Both the position numbers and the translations under genes were made by a program. From Myxococcaceae bacterium JPH2 (GTDB taxonomy: Bacteria > Myxococcota > Myxococcia > Myxococcales > Myxococcaceae), in assembly GCA_016458225.1 (NCBI GenBank), contig JAEMGR010000003.1, positions 620,001 through 684,000 on the forward strand: a DNA stretch of 64,000 nt, given 5' to 3'. The notes beneath the pieces were generated by a model, which was not told the origin of the DNA, ran no database searches, and worked only from the letters and a program-made list of their open reading frames with translations. Positions 7,357-16,346 of the stretch are shown here, in pieces (within the stretch, counting starts at the first letter, position 1; the number at the start of each line of letters is the position of its first letter).

Positions 7357-8777
7357 CTGAACACAGCCAGGCCCCTCCCCGTTCGGTGGTTCCCCGAGCG
7401 AGGGAGCTTGAGCGCATTGGCCAAGATCAAATCCCGCACCTCGAGCGCCGTCAAGTCAGGAGCACGGCACCGGTACAGTGCTGCAATGCCGGCTACATAA
7501 GGCGCCGCCATGCTCGTGCCACTCATTCGCTCGTAGAACGCTTGATTGTTGCAGCGGCGCTCGGTGCTGGAATACACGTTCACTCCGTAACCCATGACGT
7601 CGGGCACACTTCGCCTACCCACGACGCCGCTGGCCGAGAAAGTGGCCACGTTGCGCTCGAAGTCGACTGCACCGATGGCCAGTGCCTCAGGAAAGGCCGC
7701 TGGGTAACCAACCGTGTCGGGTCCACTGTTGCCCGCCGCGACAACGGCCAGGACGTTGCTGTCCTGCAGGCGACGAATCATGGTCTGGAGCGCGCGCAGG
7801 TTGAGCTGGTAGTCCGCGTCGCTGATGCCTGGCGGCGGCTGCAGCGGGAAGCCGAGCGACAGGTTGACGACAGCCGGACGCGTGGCGTTCTCCGGACGGC
7901 TGAACTGATGCAGCAGCCACTCCATGCCAGCGGCCACGCGGCCAAGGCTGGTGCGGATGGTCTCCGACTCAATGACAGACGCGACGTAGAGGTCCACCTC
8001 CGGCGCGACGCCGTGGTGGACACCCGCCGCGATGCCGCACACGTGGGTGCCGTGGCCATCCGGGTCGAAGCCGCGCACGTCCCGCGCGGGGTTGTGAGGT
8101 GAGTTGGGGAACAGCGACACGTAGCGGAACTGGATGACCTTGCTGGCGTGCTCGGGGTGGTCCGCGTCCACGCCCGTGTCGAGGATGCCGAGCATCACGC
8201 CGGCGCCCCGGATGCCCTGGGCATGAGCCAGGGGAACACCGCACTCCTCGGGCCACTCGCGCTCGGCCAGCGAGCTCATGCCGCGGTTGCGCGGCCCCGT
8301 CTGTCCCGCGGACACCGGTCCGGGGAACGACAGGGGAACCACGTCCGGGATGAACTCGAAGTCCTCCGCCAACTCCCCGCGCGCGGCCTTCTCGGCCTCG
8401 GGCGAGTAGAAGTGGGCCATGGTGGCGCCGATGAGCGGCATGTACCGGAAGCTGCCCTCCTCCGCGCCCGTCTGCTCCGTCACGGGTGCGCCGGGCAGCG
8501 GCACGGTGGTGGCGTCCGCGCCGCGGGTGAGGCGCTTGGGCGCGCCGGCCTTCTTCGACGTCTTGCGCTCATTCTGCCCGCTCACCTGCGGCCGGGGCCC
8601 AGGCAGCGAGGCCGAGCGCAGGCCGAGCGCCATCAGCGCGTCCGGCGCCTTCTGCGCCACAGGGAATCGCAGCGCCGTGTTGCGCTGGAGCACCCGTTCG
8701 CCCTGCTCCGTGCCCCGTACACCGGGCCGGGCCTGCGACTCGATGGACTCCTTTGGAACCAAGAGAAACGACTTCAT
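7353..8777 (-). CDS. S8 family serine peptidase (subtilase), no signal peptide
   Basis: A 474-residue subtilisin-like protease. The catalytic triad is D200 in 'GILDTGVD', H242 in 'GHGTHVCGIAAG' and S422 in 'MSGTSMAAPYVAG', with oxyanion N350 in 'AAGNSGPD'. Residues 1-160 are an N-terminal extension rich in Pro, Arg and Gln. Its end, around 110-150, looks like the last part of an I9-type prodomain. No secretion signal is present, so the enzyme is cytoplasmic or exported by another route. The ATG at 8777 follows an 'aaggagcag' ribosome binding site. The downstream partner gene overlaps by four bases. Confidence 0.9.
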   Translation of the reverse strand: MKSFLLVPKESIESQARPGVRGTEQGERVLQRNTALRFPVAQKAPDALMALGLRSASLPGPRPQVSGQNERKTSKKAGAPKRLTRGADATTVPLPGAPVTEQTGAEEGSFRYMPLIGATMAHFYSPEAEKAARGELAEDFEFIPDVVPLSFPGPVSAGQTGPRNRGMSSLAEREWPEECGVPLAHAQGIRGAGVMLGILDTGVDADHPEHASKVIQFRYVSLFPNSPHNPARDVRGFDPDGHGTHVCGIAAGVHHGVAPEVDLYVASVIESETIRTSLGRVAAGMEWLLHQFSRPENATRPAVVNLSLGFPLQPPPGISDADYQLNLRALQTMIRRLQDSNVLAVVAAGNSGPDTVGYPAAFPEALAIGAVDFERNVATFSASGVVGRRSVPDVMGYGVNVYSSTERRCNNQAFYERMSGTSMAAPYVAGIAALYRCRAPDLTALEVRDLILANALKLPRSGNHRTGRGLAVFR

Positions 8778-9634
8778 GGGTTGTCTGCTCCTTGGACTAC
8801 CAATCCACGGCGGGAGCGTGGTGTTGAGGGCTCCCGAATGACGACCGCGTCCGCCGGGCATCCGGAGCCTCTCGGCCCCAGCGGTGATGTCGCGGCGGCA
8901 GGCACCGCCCTGGCCTCCGCGACCTGGGCCCCGCGGCGACTGTCCTCGCGCCGCGCGCCCTCGTGACCGAGGCCCGGGGACTTCCCGCCCGGCGCCTCAC
9001 CTGCGCATCCGGCCCTCCTTCCCGCATGACGCGGGCACGACATGTGTTGCGGTCCCCGCCCGGAGCGCTCTCCTGGCGGGGAGGGGCCGGCCCGCGGCGC
9101 GGGGGATGGGCCAGAGGCGGCGGACGAGCCTCCGTCGCGGGTTGCGTCCCGCCGCGCGCGCAAGGGCAGTCCCGCATCGGCCGGGGCGAACCGGGCCGAG
9201 CTTCCCTCACGCTGTCTCCCGCGCCGTGCGCGCCGGGAGGTGTCTGCTTGCCCATCAGGTCTTCCCCGTCCCGAGCGAGGCCTCCCTCGCATGGTGCGAT
9301 TGGAACGCAGCCCCCTGACAAAAACTCACGGAATTCCAGCAGTAGACGCCCCTGACCGGGGGTAACGGTCCTATCGGACCTTGCCAGAACGTCCGGAAGT
9401 ATGAGCGATTCTCCGGGGGAACGAGCAAAGTGCCGGTATCCGCACAGGGGCGGTGTCCTCCAGCGGACCTGGAGGGGCGGGTGGGAAGAAGGCGAACGGG
9501 CGCGCTGGGGCCCGAGGAACCGGCCTGGGGACCAAGCTCAAGAAAGAAATGGGGGAAGGGCGAGCCCCGCCAAGTGTTCCCCTAGACCCCAAGGCGGACT
9601 AAGGGAGAGGCCTCCGCCTCATTGGAGCACCGAC
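8778..9634. other. Long intergenic region between subtilase and Lgt-like gene
   Basis: 857 bp without a convincing gene. All open frames here are Arg/Pro/Gly-rich, overlap each other on both strands, and lack the third-position G/C pattern of their neighbours. Around 9310-9340 the sequence is relatively AT-rich (ctgacaaaaactcacgg) and could be a promoter for either flank. CCCC/GGGG around 9349-9361 is a short hairpin. Confidence 0.45.
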
Positions 9635-10438
9635 TTGATTCCTTACTGGCATGCCCCGTCGCTCAAGCTGGGGCCCCTCGAGCTGAACCCGTTCAACATC
9701 CTCGTGGCCGCGGGCATCCTTCTGGCGGCCCGGCTGCTCGGCAAACAAGCGGAGCGGGAGGGGTTGGATCCCGACCCGCTGGCCGACTTCGCCATGTGGG
9801 GCGTGGCCGCGGGCATGCTCTTCGGGCACTGGGTGCACCTGTTCTTCTACCACCCGGAGGAGCTGGCCAAGAGCCCGTTCCAAATCGTGAAGTTCTGGGA
9901 TGGGTTGTCCTCGTTCGGCGGTCTGCTGGGCGGCATCCTGGCGGCGGTGGTCTTCTTCCGGATCCGCAAGCTGCGCTTCGCGGACTACGCGGACTCGTTC
10001 GCGCTCGGCGTGGCACCGGGCTGGGCCGTGGCCCGCCTGGGATGCTTCGCGGTGCATGACCACCCGGGCGTGCTGACGGACTTCTTCCTCGCGGTGCAGT
10101 TCCCCTCGGGCAACCGGCACGACCTGGGCCTGTACGACGCCATCGTGCTCTTCTCCATCACCGGCGTGCTCTATGCGCTGCGCAACGCGGGGAAGCTGAA
10201 GGGTCGGCTGTTGCCGCTGCTCGCGCTGATGTACGCGGTGTGCCGCTTCGGCTTGGACTTCCTGCGCGCGAGCGACCTGTCGTACGTGGACGGGCGCTAC
10301 TTCGGGCTGACGCCCGCGCAGTATGGCTCCATCCTGCTGGTCCTCTACGGAGTCTGGGGGCTCGTGCGCAAGCTGGCCCCGAGGGCCGCGCCCACCGCGC
10401 CGCCGTCCTCGCCCCGGTCCGTGCAGACCGCGCGCTGA
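9635..10438 (+). CDS. Prolipoprotein diacylglyceryl transferase (Lgt)-like membrane protein
   Basis: A 267-residue protein with about seven membrane helices, the size and topology of Lgt. Lgt transfers diacylglyceryl from phosphatidylglycerol to the lipobox cysteine of prolipoproteins at the inner membrane. The first residues 'PYWHAP' and 'LGPLELNPFNILVAAGI' match Lgt starts. 'WAVARLGCFAVHDHPG' sits where canonical Lgt has the GRxGNFxNxExxG signature and is divergent, with Phe for the usual Asn. 'HDLGLYDAI' replaces the usual 'HPSQLYE'. I chose TTG at 9635 (upstream 'ggag') because earlier in-frame sequence is Arg-rich and non-membrane. It could be a paralogue rather than the main Lgt. Confidence 0.75.
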   Translation: MIPYWHAPSLKLGPLELNPFNILVAAGILLAARLLGKQAEREGLDPDPLADFAMWGVAAGMLFGHWVHLFFYHPEELAKSPFQIVKFWDGLSSFGGLLGGILAAVVFFRIRKLRFADYADSFALGVAPGWAVARLGCFAVHDHPGVLTDFFLAVQFPSGNRHDLGLYDAIVLFSITGVLYALRNAGKLKGRLLPLLALMYAVCRFGLDFLRASDLSYVDGRYFGLTPAQYGSILLVLYGVWGLVRKLAPRAAPTAPPSSPRSVQTAR

Positions 10439-10450
10439 CGTTCGCTTCTC

Positions 10451-10479
10451 CCCGCCGCGCGCCATGAGCCCGCGGCGGG
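10451..10479 (+). terminator. Hairpin after the Lgt-like gene
   Basis: CCCGCCGCG (10451-10459) pairs perfectly with CGCGGCGGG (10471-10479) across an 11-nt loop, 12 bp past the stop codon. No T-run follows. Confidence 0.5.
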
Positions 10480-10593
10480 TGCCGCTCCCTTCGTGCCGCG
10501 TGGCTCTGCGCGGCGCGCCTCGCTGGATGGACCGGTCTGTCGACGACTGAGTCCCGCGCGGCGCCCCACGACACCTCCGCGTGCGCTGCGACC

Positions 10594-10611
10594 GAGCACC
10601 TCGCGGTGCTC
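10594..10611. repeat. Perfect short hairpin in intergenic DNA
   Basis: GAGCACC (10594-10600) and GGTGCTC (10605-10611) pair around a TCGC tetraloop. It lies in the 420-bp gap 10439-10858, which otherwise shows only Arg/Pro-rich spurious frames. Its function is unknown; it could be a terminator-like element or part of an untranslated leader. Confidence 0.4.
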
Positions 10612-10858
10612 CTCAAGGCCAGCACGTGCGCCGCAACCAAGCACCTCTCGGGGGGCTCGCATGCCTCCGCGCGCATCGCTGCGCCCCTCCTCGTTGCGTC
10701 GTTTTCCGAGCCGCGCGCAAAGGGTCTTCGGAGCCCCATGTGCCGAGTGACGTCTCACCCACCGCGTCAGGCGCCCCCGGGCAATGTCAGAGGTAGTCGT
10801 AAGATTGCCGCTGTGCCACGGCGGACTTTCCCGCCCCCACGCACGAGGCAATGCACGA

Positions 10859-11860
10859 ATGACCCGACTGCTCACCGCCCTCCTCACCGTCTCGATGCTC
10901 GCCGCTTGCGGCCCTGGCTCGGAGGCGCCGTCGCCCGCGCCCGCCGAGGCGGCCCGCGCCACGGACGCGGAGGGCCTCGCGAACCAGGCCGAGGCGTTCG
11001 CCCTCGACGCGGCGGATGACGACACGGACGCCACCGCGCAGGCTCGCGGGAGCGATGACTCGCGCCGCGAGGGTTCTGTCCGCCTGAGCACGGGCGTGAC
11101 GCTGCGCTATGTGGAGCAGGGTGACCGCCATGGGCCTGTGGTCGTGTTTCTCCACGGCTACACGGACTCGCATCACACGTGGGACCTGGACCTGCCGCGC
11201 TTCCCTCGCGACTTCCACATCTACGCGCTGGACCAGCGCGGTCACGGCGACTCCGAGCGGCCCACCTGCTGCTATGCCCAGCATGACTTCGCCGCGGACG
11301 CAGCGGCGTTCCTCGACGCGATGGGTGTGCGGCGTGCCGTCTTCGTGGGCCACTCGATGGGCAGCTTCATCGCGCAGCAGGTGGCGCTCGACTTCCCCTC
11401 GCGCGTGAAGGCCCTGGTGCTGGTGGGCTCGGCGCCCACGGTGGCGGGCAACGAGGTGGCGCTGGGGCTGGAGTCCATCGTGGACGCGCAGACGGATCCG
11501 GTGGATCCGCAGTTCATCCACGACTTCCAGGCCAGCACCTTCTACCAGCCCGTGCCCGCGTCGTATCTCGCCACGCTCGTGGCCGAGAGCTCCAAGCTGC
11601 CCGCGCGCGTGTGGCAGGCGACGCTGGATGGACTGCTCGCCGAGGACCACACCGCGCGGCTGGGAACCATTCGCGTGCCCACGCTCATCATCGGGGGTGA
11701 TCAGGACGGCTTCTTCGCGGTCGCGCAGCAGCAGGCGCTCGCGCGCGCGCTTCCGAACGCCACCGCCCTGCTCTACCGCGACACCGGCCACGCGCCCCAC
11801 GCCGAGCGCCCGCGCCAGTTCGTCCACGACGTGCGGCACTTCCTCCAGCGCGTGCGCTAA
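10859..11860 (+). CDS. Lipoprotein alpha/beta hydrolase
   Basis: A 333-residue protein with a type II signal peptide, 'LLTALLTVSMLAACG', so it is probably an envelope lipoprotein. About 60 Ala/Asp/Glu-rich linker residues precede the hydrolase fold. The fold has the oxyanion strand 'VVFLHGYTDSHHTW', the nucleophile elbow 'GHSMGSF', the acid in 'IIGGDQDGF' and the histidine in 'DTGHAPHAE'. It belongs to the haloperoxidase / epoxide-hydrolase / esterase group; the substrate is unknown. The ATG at 10859 places the lipobox at the right distance. Confidence 0.85.
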   Translation: MTRLLTALLTVSMLAACGPGSEAPSPAPAEAARATDAEGLANQAEAFALDAADDDTDATAQARGSDDSRREGSVRLSTGVTLRYVEQGDRHGPVVVFLHGYTDSHHTWDLDLPRFPRDFHIYALDQRGHGDSERPTCCYAQHDFAADAAAFLDAMGVRRAVFVGHSMGSFIAQQVALDFPSRVKALVLVGSAPTVAGNEVALGLESIVDAQTDPVDPQFIHDFQASTFYQPVPASYLATLVAESSKLPARVWQATLDGLLAEDHTARLGTIRVPTLIIGGDQDGFFAVAQQQALARALPNATALLYRDTGHAPHAERPRQFVHDVRHFLQRVR

Positions 11861-11867
11861 CCCGCGC

Positions 11868-12779
11868 TCACACCACGCCGTCACCCGGAGCGGGGGGCTC
11901 CGGGCGGCGGCCTCCGTCCGAGCGCGCCAGCAACACCACGGCGGTCAGGATGAGCACGCCGCCCAGGCCCTGCCGGATGTCCAGCCGCTCCCCGAGGAAC
12001 AGCGCGCCCAGCAGCACCGCCATCACGGGTTCGAGCGTGGACAGCAGCGAGGTGGGCACCGGCCCGATGCGCTCCAGTCCCGCGAAGAAGGTGAGCACCG
12101 CCACCACCGTGGACAGCAGGGAGAGGCCCGCCACCGCCAGCCACCCTCGGAGCGTGCCCGGCGGAACGGCCCCGTGCACCAGCACCCAGAGCCCGAAGGC
12201 GACTCCCGCCGAGAGCAGCACCACGGTGCTCGCCGCCAGCGGCCCCGCGGGGCCCACCACGCGTGAGCTGGTGATGATGTACGCGGTGTAGATGAACGCG
12301 GCCAGCACGCCCAAGGCGATGCCGAGCGGTCGCGCGTCCGTGCCGGGGTTCACGGTCAGCGCCGTGCCGCCCAGCGCCAACCCCACGGCGATCCACTTCA
12401 GGCGACTCAGCCGCTCGCGCCCGAGCGCGACCTGCGTGAGGGCCACCAGCGCCGGGAAGAGATACAGGAGGAGCGCCACCAGCCCGGCGGACGCGTATTG
12501 CAGGGCGGTGAAGTACACCGCCGCCTCGCTCCCGTAGCCCACGGCGCCCAGCAGCATGAGCCCCCCGAGCACCCGGCCGCGCGGCCACGTCCCTCGCCGC
12601 GCGAGCATCACCGCGCTCAGCACCAGGCCCGCGGAGGTGAAGCGGAGGAACAACAGCGTGGGCATGTCCGCACCCGCCGCGTAGGCGAGCCGGCCAAAGA
12701 GGCCAATCGCGCCAAAGCAGGCCCCAGACAGGGCCACCAGGAGATAGCCAGCGGTGCGTTTCCCAGCGGTGCGTTCCAT
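11868..12779 (-). CDS. EamA (DMT superfamily) transporter
   Basis: A 303-residue protein with ten predicted helices arranged as two EamA repeats. Repeat one runs from 'LLVALSGACFGAIGLFGRLA' to 'GGTALTVNP'; repeat two ends in 'PVMAVLLGALFLGERL' and 'LGGVLILTAVVLLARSD', the standard last helices. Members export amino acids or metabolites, or take up solutes; the specificity is unclear. It converges with the hydrolase gene with only 7 bp between stops. A rhodanese gene lies upstream on the same strand, separated by 60 bp. Confidence 0.88.
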   Translation of the reverse strand: MERTAGKRTAGYLLVALSGACFGAIGLFGRLAYAAGADMPTLLFLRFTSAGLVLSAVMLARRGTWPRGRVLGGLMLLGAVGYGSEAAVYFTALQYASAGLVALLLYLFPALVALTQVALGRERLSRLKWIAVGLALGGTALTVNPGTDARPLGIALGVLAAFIYTAYIITSSRVVGPAGPLAASTVVLLSAGVAFGLWVLVHGAVPPGTLRGWLAVAGLSLLSTVVAVLTFFAGLERIGPVPTSLLSTLEPVMAVLLGALFLGERLDIRQGLGGVLILTAVVLLARSDGGRRPEPPAPGDGVV

Positions 12780-12839
12780 GGAAGCGCGCGCACGCTGCTC
12801 CAGGCGTGCGCCCGTGTCACGCGTCTCGCCGTGCGGGTG

Positions 12840-13130
12840 CTACCAGTTCCGCACGGACTGAAGGTCGAACACGTCCGGATAACCGGTGCGGCGCAACAGG
12901 TCCGCGGCGACCGCGCTGCGTCCACCCGCGGCGCAGTACACCACCACGCGCGTGCCGGGAGGACCTACCTCGGAGAGCCGCTGCGCCAGCTCCTGCACGG
13001 GGATGTTCCGCGCGGGCTCGGGGTGCCCCTGGCGAAATTCGTCGGGAGTGCGCACATCCAACAGCACCGCGCCTTCGGCGACGAGCTGCCGGGCCTTCTG
13101 AGAAAGCTCCTGGGGCGTCATGTCATCCAT
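12840..13130 (-). CDS. Single-domain rhodanese-like protein
   Basis: A 96-residue rhodanese domain. It has 'LLDVRTPDEFRQGHPEPARN' and the active loop 'YCAAGGRSAVAADLL', with the persulfide-carrying cysteine and the GRS end. Such proteins move sulfane sulfur from thiosulfate or persulfides to cyanide, thiols or partner proteins in the cytoplasm. It is the last gene before the divergent GreA/GreB-like gene, 85 bp away. Single-domain rhodaneses are often near sulfide genes; here the SQR/persulfide dioxygenase pair is 22 kb off. Confidence 0.87.
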   Translation of the reverse strand: MDDMTPQELSQKARQLVAEGAVLLDVRTPDEFRQGHPEPARNIPVQELAQRLSEVGPPGTRVVVYCAAGGRSAVAADLLRRTGYPDVFDLQSVRNW

Positions 13131-13215
13131 CGTACCCCCGGCCGGGTCCGGGTGGAGGGAGGCCGTGCGGAAAACTGGAGCTGTCGAACACGGGCGCTAC
13201 AGTTCTGTATCCCTC

Positions 13216-13731
13216 ATGAAACTCGACAAGCACACCCTGCTCGCACAGCTGGCCGAGCGCCTCCAGCAGAGCGACCGGCTCGCCCACCGCGCGGAGGCGG
13301 ACGCGCGTGAGGCGGCACGCAGCCTGGCCACCGAATCCGAGAAGAAGGAGGACGGTCGCGCGGCCATCGAGTACGGCAGCCTCGCCAGCGGACAGGCGGC
13401 CCGGGCGCGTCGCCTTCAAGAGGAGCTGCAAGCGCTGACGGCGTTCGGCGAGGGCTCGATTCCGCGCTTCACGCGCCAGGGGCCGGTGGCACTGGGCGCC
13501 ATCGTGGACGTGAGCACCGAGGACGACGACGGCTTCGCGGAGCGCACCTTCTTCGTGCTTCCCGCGGGGGCGGGAACGGAGCTGACGGGTCCTGGTGGCG
13601 ACGGCTTCCTGTCCGTCATCACGCCCGCATCTCCCGTGGGGCGCGCGCTCATGGGGCGGCGCGCGGGAGACACCGTGGAAGTGACGCTGGCCGGCGAGGT
13701 GCGTGAATGGACGGTGCTCGAGGTGGCCTGA
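13216..13731 (+). CDS. GreA/GreB-like protein
   Basis: A 171-residue protein. Residues 1-80 are a helical, charged region resembling a coiled coil. The C-terminal part, 'GAIVDVSTEDDDGFAERTFFVLP' in two pieces, then 'VITPASPVGRALMGRRAGD' and 'VEVTLAGEVREWTVLEV', is the FKBP-like C-terminal domain of GreA/GreB, which docks on RNA polymerase near the secondary channel. The typical acidic coiled-coil tip of true Gre factors is not clear. It may be a Gre-like polymerase modulator rather than a cleavage factor. The ATG at 13216 is the family start. Confidence 0.75.
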   Translation: MKLDKHTLLAQLAERLQQSDRLAHRAEADAREAARSLATESEKKEDGRAAIEYGSLASGQAARARRLQEELQALTAFGEGSIPRFTRQGPVALGAIVDVSTEDDDGFAERTFFVLPAGAGTELTGPGGDGFLSVITPASPVGRALMGRRAGDTVEVTLAGEVREWTVLEVA

Positions 13732-13738
13732 TGTGGAG

Positions 13739-16345
13739 ATGACCTCGCGGAGCGCGCGGCGTGTCGGGAGCCCGACGGATGGCTCCGGGGCAGTGGAACC
13801 CCCGAGAGCCGTGGGGCGTGATGCGGCGTGGATGTCCCCCGCCTCCGCACCGAGGTCGCCTGAGTCACACACGCCGCACCGCCCCCTTCCGCTCACCTGG
13901 GCGGTGGCCGGCATCGGGCTCTTGTTCGGCGTGCTGATGACGTACGTGCCCTACGAGTTCCGCATCGTCTCGTTCCGGCCGCTGTACCCGTACGTGCGCG
14001 TGCTCGGGCTCGTCTACCTCACGGGCAGCATCGCGCTCCTGGGCGTCCTCTTCTATCCGCGGGCCCCGCGCTGGCTGGACTGGAGCGCGCGCGCCGCGCT
14101 GGGCGCGGCCATGTCGCTGTACTGGTGGGTCCTCAACGTCCGGACCCACACCTTCACCGGCATCATCCTCTACCCGCTCGCGGTGGTGGGCCTGGGGCTG
14201 GAGTCGCTCCCCAGCTTCCAACGGCGCCCGGTGTTCCGAGGCTTCGCGGCCCTCACGGGCGCGGGCTTCGGCGTGGCCATGCTCGCCGCGCCCGAGCACT
14301 TCCCGCTCACCGTGTACGCGCACCTCGCGCCGGTGATGTCGCTGGCGGGCGCGCTGTTCGCGCTCGCGGGCCTGGGGCTGCTGCTCCCCTTGGGGCGCGT
14401 GCATCCGCGACTGCCTCGCGTGCTCCTGGCCGTGATGGCGGTGCCCTTCTGCCTCCTCGCTTACGCGCTGGGCCGAGGCGAGTCGTGGCTGGGGACGGGC
14501 GTGTACACGGTGCTGATGCTCGCGTGCGTGGCGGAGTCGCTCGAGTGGCGCCCGCGCGCGCCGCGCACGGTGGGGTGGAAGCTGCTGCGGGGATTGGCCT
14601 TCGCGGGGCTGGTGCCGCTCCTGGCCTTGGGAGGCCTGGCCGCCTACCTCGCCCAGCGCGCCATCGAGCAGCAGGTGCGCGACGACACGCAGCACGCCGC
14701 GGCGGGCGAGGCGGACTTCCTCAAGCGCTACCTGGACGACGCGAGAGAGTCGCTCCTGCTGCTGCTCGAGTCCCCGGGCTTCCGCGCCGCGTTCGTCACG
14801 CATGAGCGCGCGCGGCTGGAGCCCTACCTGCGCAACCTCCCCGAGCAGGCGCGCGCCTTCGATGCGGCGCTCGCGGTGGGCGCGGATGGTCGCGTGCTGG
14901 CGGCATCCGGCACAGGCGCGCCGGACAGCACCCCGCCCTCGCTCTTTCCCCAACTGCCCACGCGTGGGCACCTGCTGTCCTCGCCCTTCTTCGGACGTGG
15001 GGGCAAGCCGCTGGTGGCGGTGGCACTGCCCTTTGAGGAAGGCAACCAGGTGCAGGGCCTGCTCGTGGGGTTGTTGTCCCTGGAGCGACTGAGCGAGGCC
15101 ACCACGCCGGCCTCGCGGCGCTTCCGCGTGCAGGTGCTGGACCGGCGCGGCTTCAAGGTGCTGCGCGACACGGCGCCCGGCGCGGCGCTGCTGGGCGAGG
15201 CGCACCTGCCGGACGCGCTGCGCGGCGAGTTGACGCTGAACGGCGGCGGCGTGCTGGAGGCGTTCGACGCGAGCGACCGGCGCATCCTCACCGCCGAGGC
15301 GCCCGTGGAGGGCTCTGACTGGAACGTGGTGGTGACGCAGGAGCTGGGCGTGGCCTACGGCGCCGTCACCCACATGAGCGCGGCGGTGGTGGGGCTGGTG
15401 CTGCTGGGCGTGCTGCTGACGCTGCTGCTGTCGCAGGTCGTCGCGCGCGACGTCATCCGGCGCCTGTCCACATTGCGCGACGCCACCTCCGCGCTGGCCG
15501 CGGGCGACCTGCAGCGGCGCGTGGAGGTGGGCGAGGACGACGAGTTGGGCGAGCTGGCGCGCAGCTTCAACGAGATGGCGGCCCGCACGGGCGCGGCGCA
15601 GGAGGACCTGAAGGCGGCGGTGCGGGCGCGAGAGGAGTTCCTCAGCGTGGCCAGCCACGAGCTGCGCACGCCCCTCACGCCGCTCAAGGGCTTCGCGGCC
15701 CTCACGCTCCAGCGCCTGGAGAAGTCCGGCGAGTTCCCCGAGCGGGAGCGGCTGCTCAAGGCCCTGCGCTCCATGGCGCGGCAGACCGAGCGGCTGGCGC
15801 GGCTGGTGGATGACCTGCTCGACACGGCGCGCATCCAGGGCGGTCGCTTCGACTTGGAGCGACAGCCCATGGACCTGGTGCCGCTGGTGCGCGAGGTGCT
15901 GGAGCGCTTCGAGCTGCGCACCGAGAACCACCTGGCCTTCGCGCTGGCGCTCCCGTCCGACGCACTGGAGGGAGAGTGGGACGCGCCGCGGTTGGATCAG
16001 GTGCTCACCAACCTGCTCAGCAACGCCGTGCGCTACTCACCGCAAGGCGGCACCGTGCGCGTGTCGCTCGAGGCGGACGCGACGCACGTGGTGATGTGCG
16101 TGGAGGACCAGGGCATCGGCATTCCGCCGGAGAGCCTGGCCGGCCTCTTCCGCCCGTTCGCGCGCGCCTCCAACGCCACGGCGCGCCACTACGGCGGATT
16201 GGGCCTGGGCCTGTTCATCTGCCACGAAATCGTGGAGCGCCACGGCGGCACCATCTGGGCCGAGAGCCCGGGACCGCAGCAGGGCAGCAGCTTCCGCGTG
16301 AGGTTGCCGCGAAGGCCGCCGCCCTCGTCCGCGAAGGCCGCCTGA
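13739..16345 (+). CDS. Membrane sensor histidine kinase with HAMP domain
   Basis: About 868 residues from the ATG at 13739; an ATG at 13832 is also possible. A multi-helix N-terminal membrane part (about seven helices, residues 55-300) is followed by an extracytoplasmic sensor of roughly 240 residues, then a helix 'AAVVGLVLLGVLLTLLLSQ'. HAMP comes next ('ALAAGDLQRRVEVGEDDELG'), then HisKA with phospho-His in 'ASHELRTPLTPLKGF', then HATPase with 'NLLSNAVRYSP', 'DQGIGIPP' and 'GGLGLGLFI'. It should autophosphorylate in response to an unknown envelope or membrane signal. No cognate response regulator is adjacent. Its stop is one base from the convergent kinase gene. Confidence 0.88.
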   Translation: MTSRSARRVGSPTDGSGAVEPPRAVGRDAAWMSPASAPRSPESHTPHRPLPLTWAVAGIGLLFGVLMTYVPYEFRIVSFRPLYPYVRVLGLVYLTGSIALLGVLFYPRAPRWLDWSARAALGAAMSLYWWVLNVRTHTFTGIILYPLAVVGLGLESLPSFQRRPVFRGFAALTGAGFGVAMLAAPEHFPLTVYAHLAPVMSLAGALFALAGLGLLLPLGRVHPRLPRVLLAVMAVPFCLLAYALGRGESWLGTGVYTVLMLACVAESLEWRPRAPRTVGWKLLRGLAFAGLVPLLALGGLAAYLAQRAIEQQVRDDTQHAAAGEADFLKRYLDDARESLLLLLESPGFRAAFVTHERARLEPYLRNLPEQARAFDAALAVGADGRVLAASGTGAPDSTPPSLFPQLPTRGHLLSSPFFGRGGKPLVAVALPFEEGNQVQGLLVGLLSLERLSEATTPASRRFRVQVLDRRGFKVLRDTAPGAALLGEAHLPDALRGELTLNGGGVLEAFDASDRRILTAEAPVEGSDWNVVVTQELGVAYGAVTHMSAAVVGLVLLGVLLTLLLSQVVARDVIRRLSTLRDATSALAAGDLQRRVEVGEDDELGELARSFNEMAARTGAAQEDLKAAVRAREEFLSVASHELRTPLTPLKGFAALTLQRLEKSGEFPERERLLKALRSMARQTERLARLVDDLLDTARIQGGRFDLERQPMDLVPLVREVLERFELRTENHLAFALALPSDALEGEWDAPRLDQVLTNLLSNAVRYSPQGGTVRVSLEADATHVVMCVEDQGIGIPPESLAGLFRPFARASNATARHYGGLGLGLFICHEIVERHGGTIWAESPGPQQGSSFRVRLPRRPPPSSAKAA

Positions 16346-16346
16346 G

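Noticed and set aside
10439-10858. Several overlapping short frames between Lgt-like and hydrolase genes
   Set aside because: Arg/Pro/Ser-rich, on both strands, no ribosome binding site; only hairpins could be supported.
13865-15931. 688-codon minus-strand frame opposite the first sensor kinase
   Set aside because: Composition is Gln/Arg/His/Ala-rich as expected of an antisense shadow of a high-GC gene; the plus-strand kinase domains are unmistakable.
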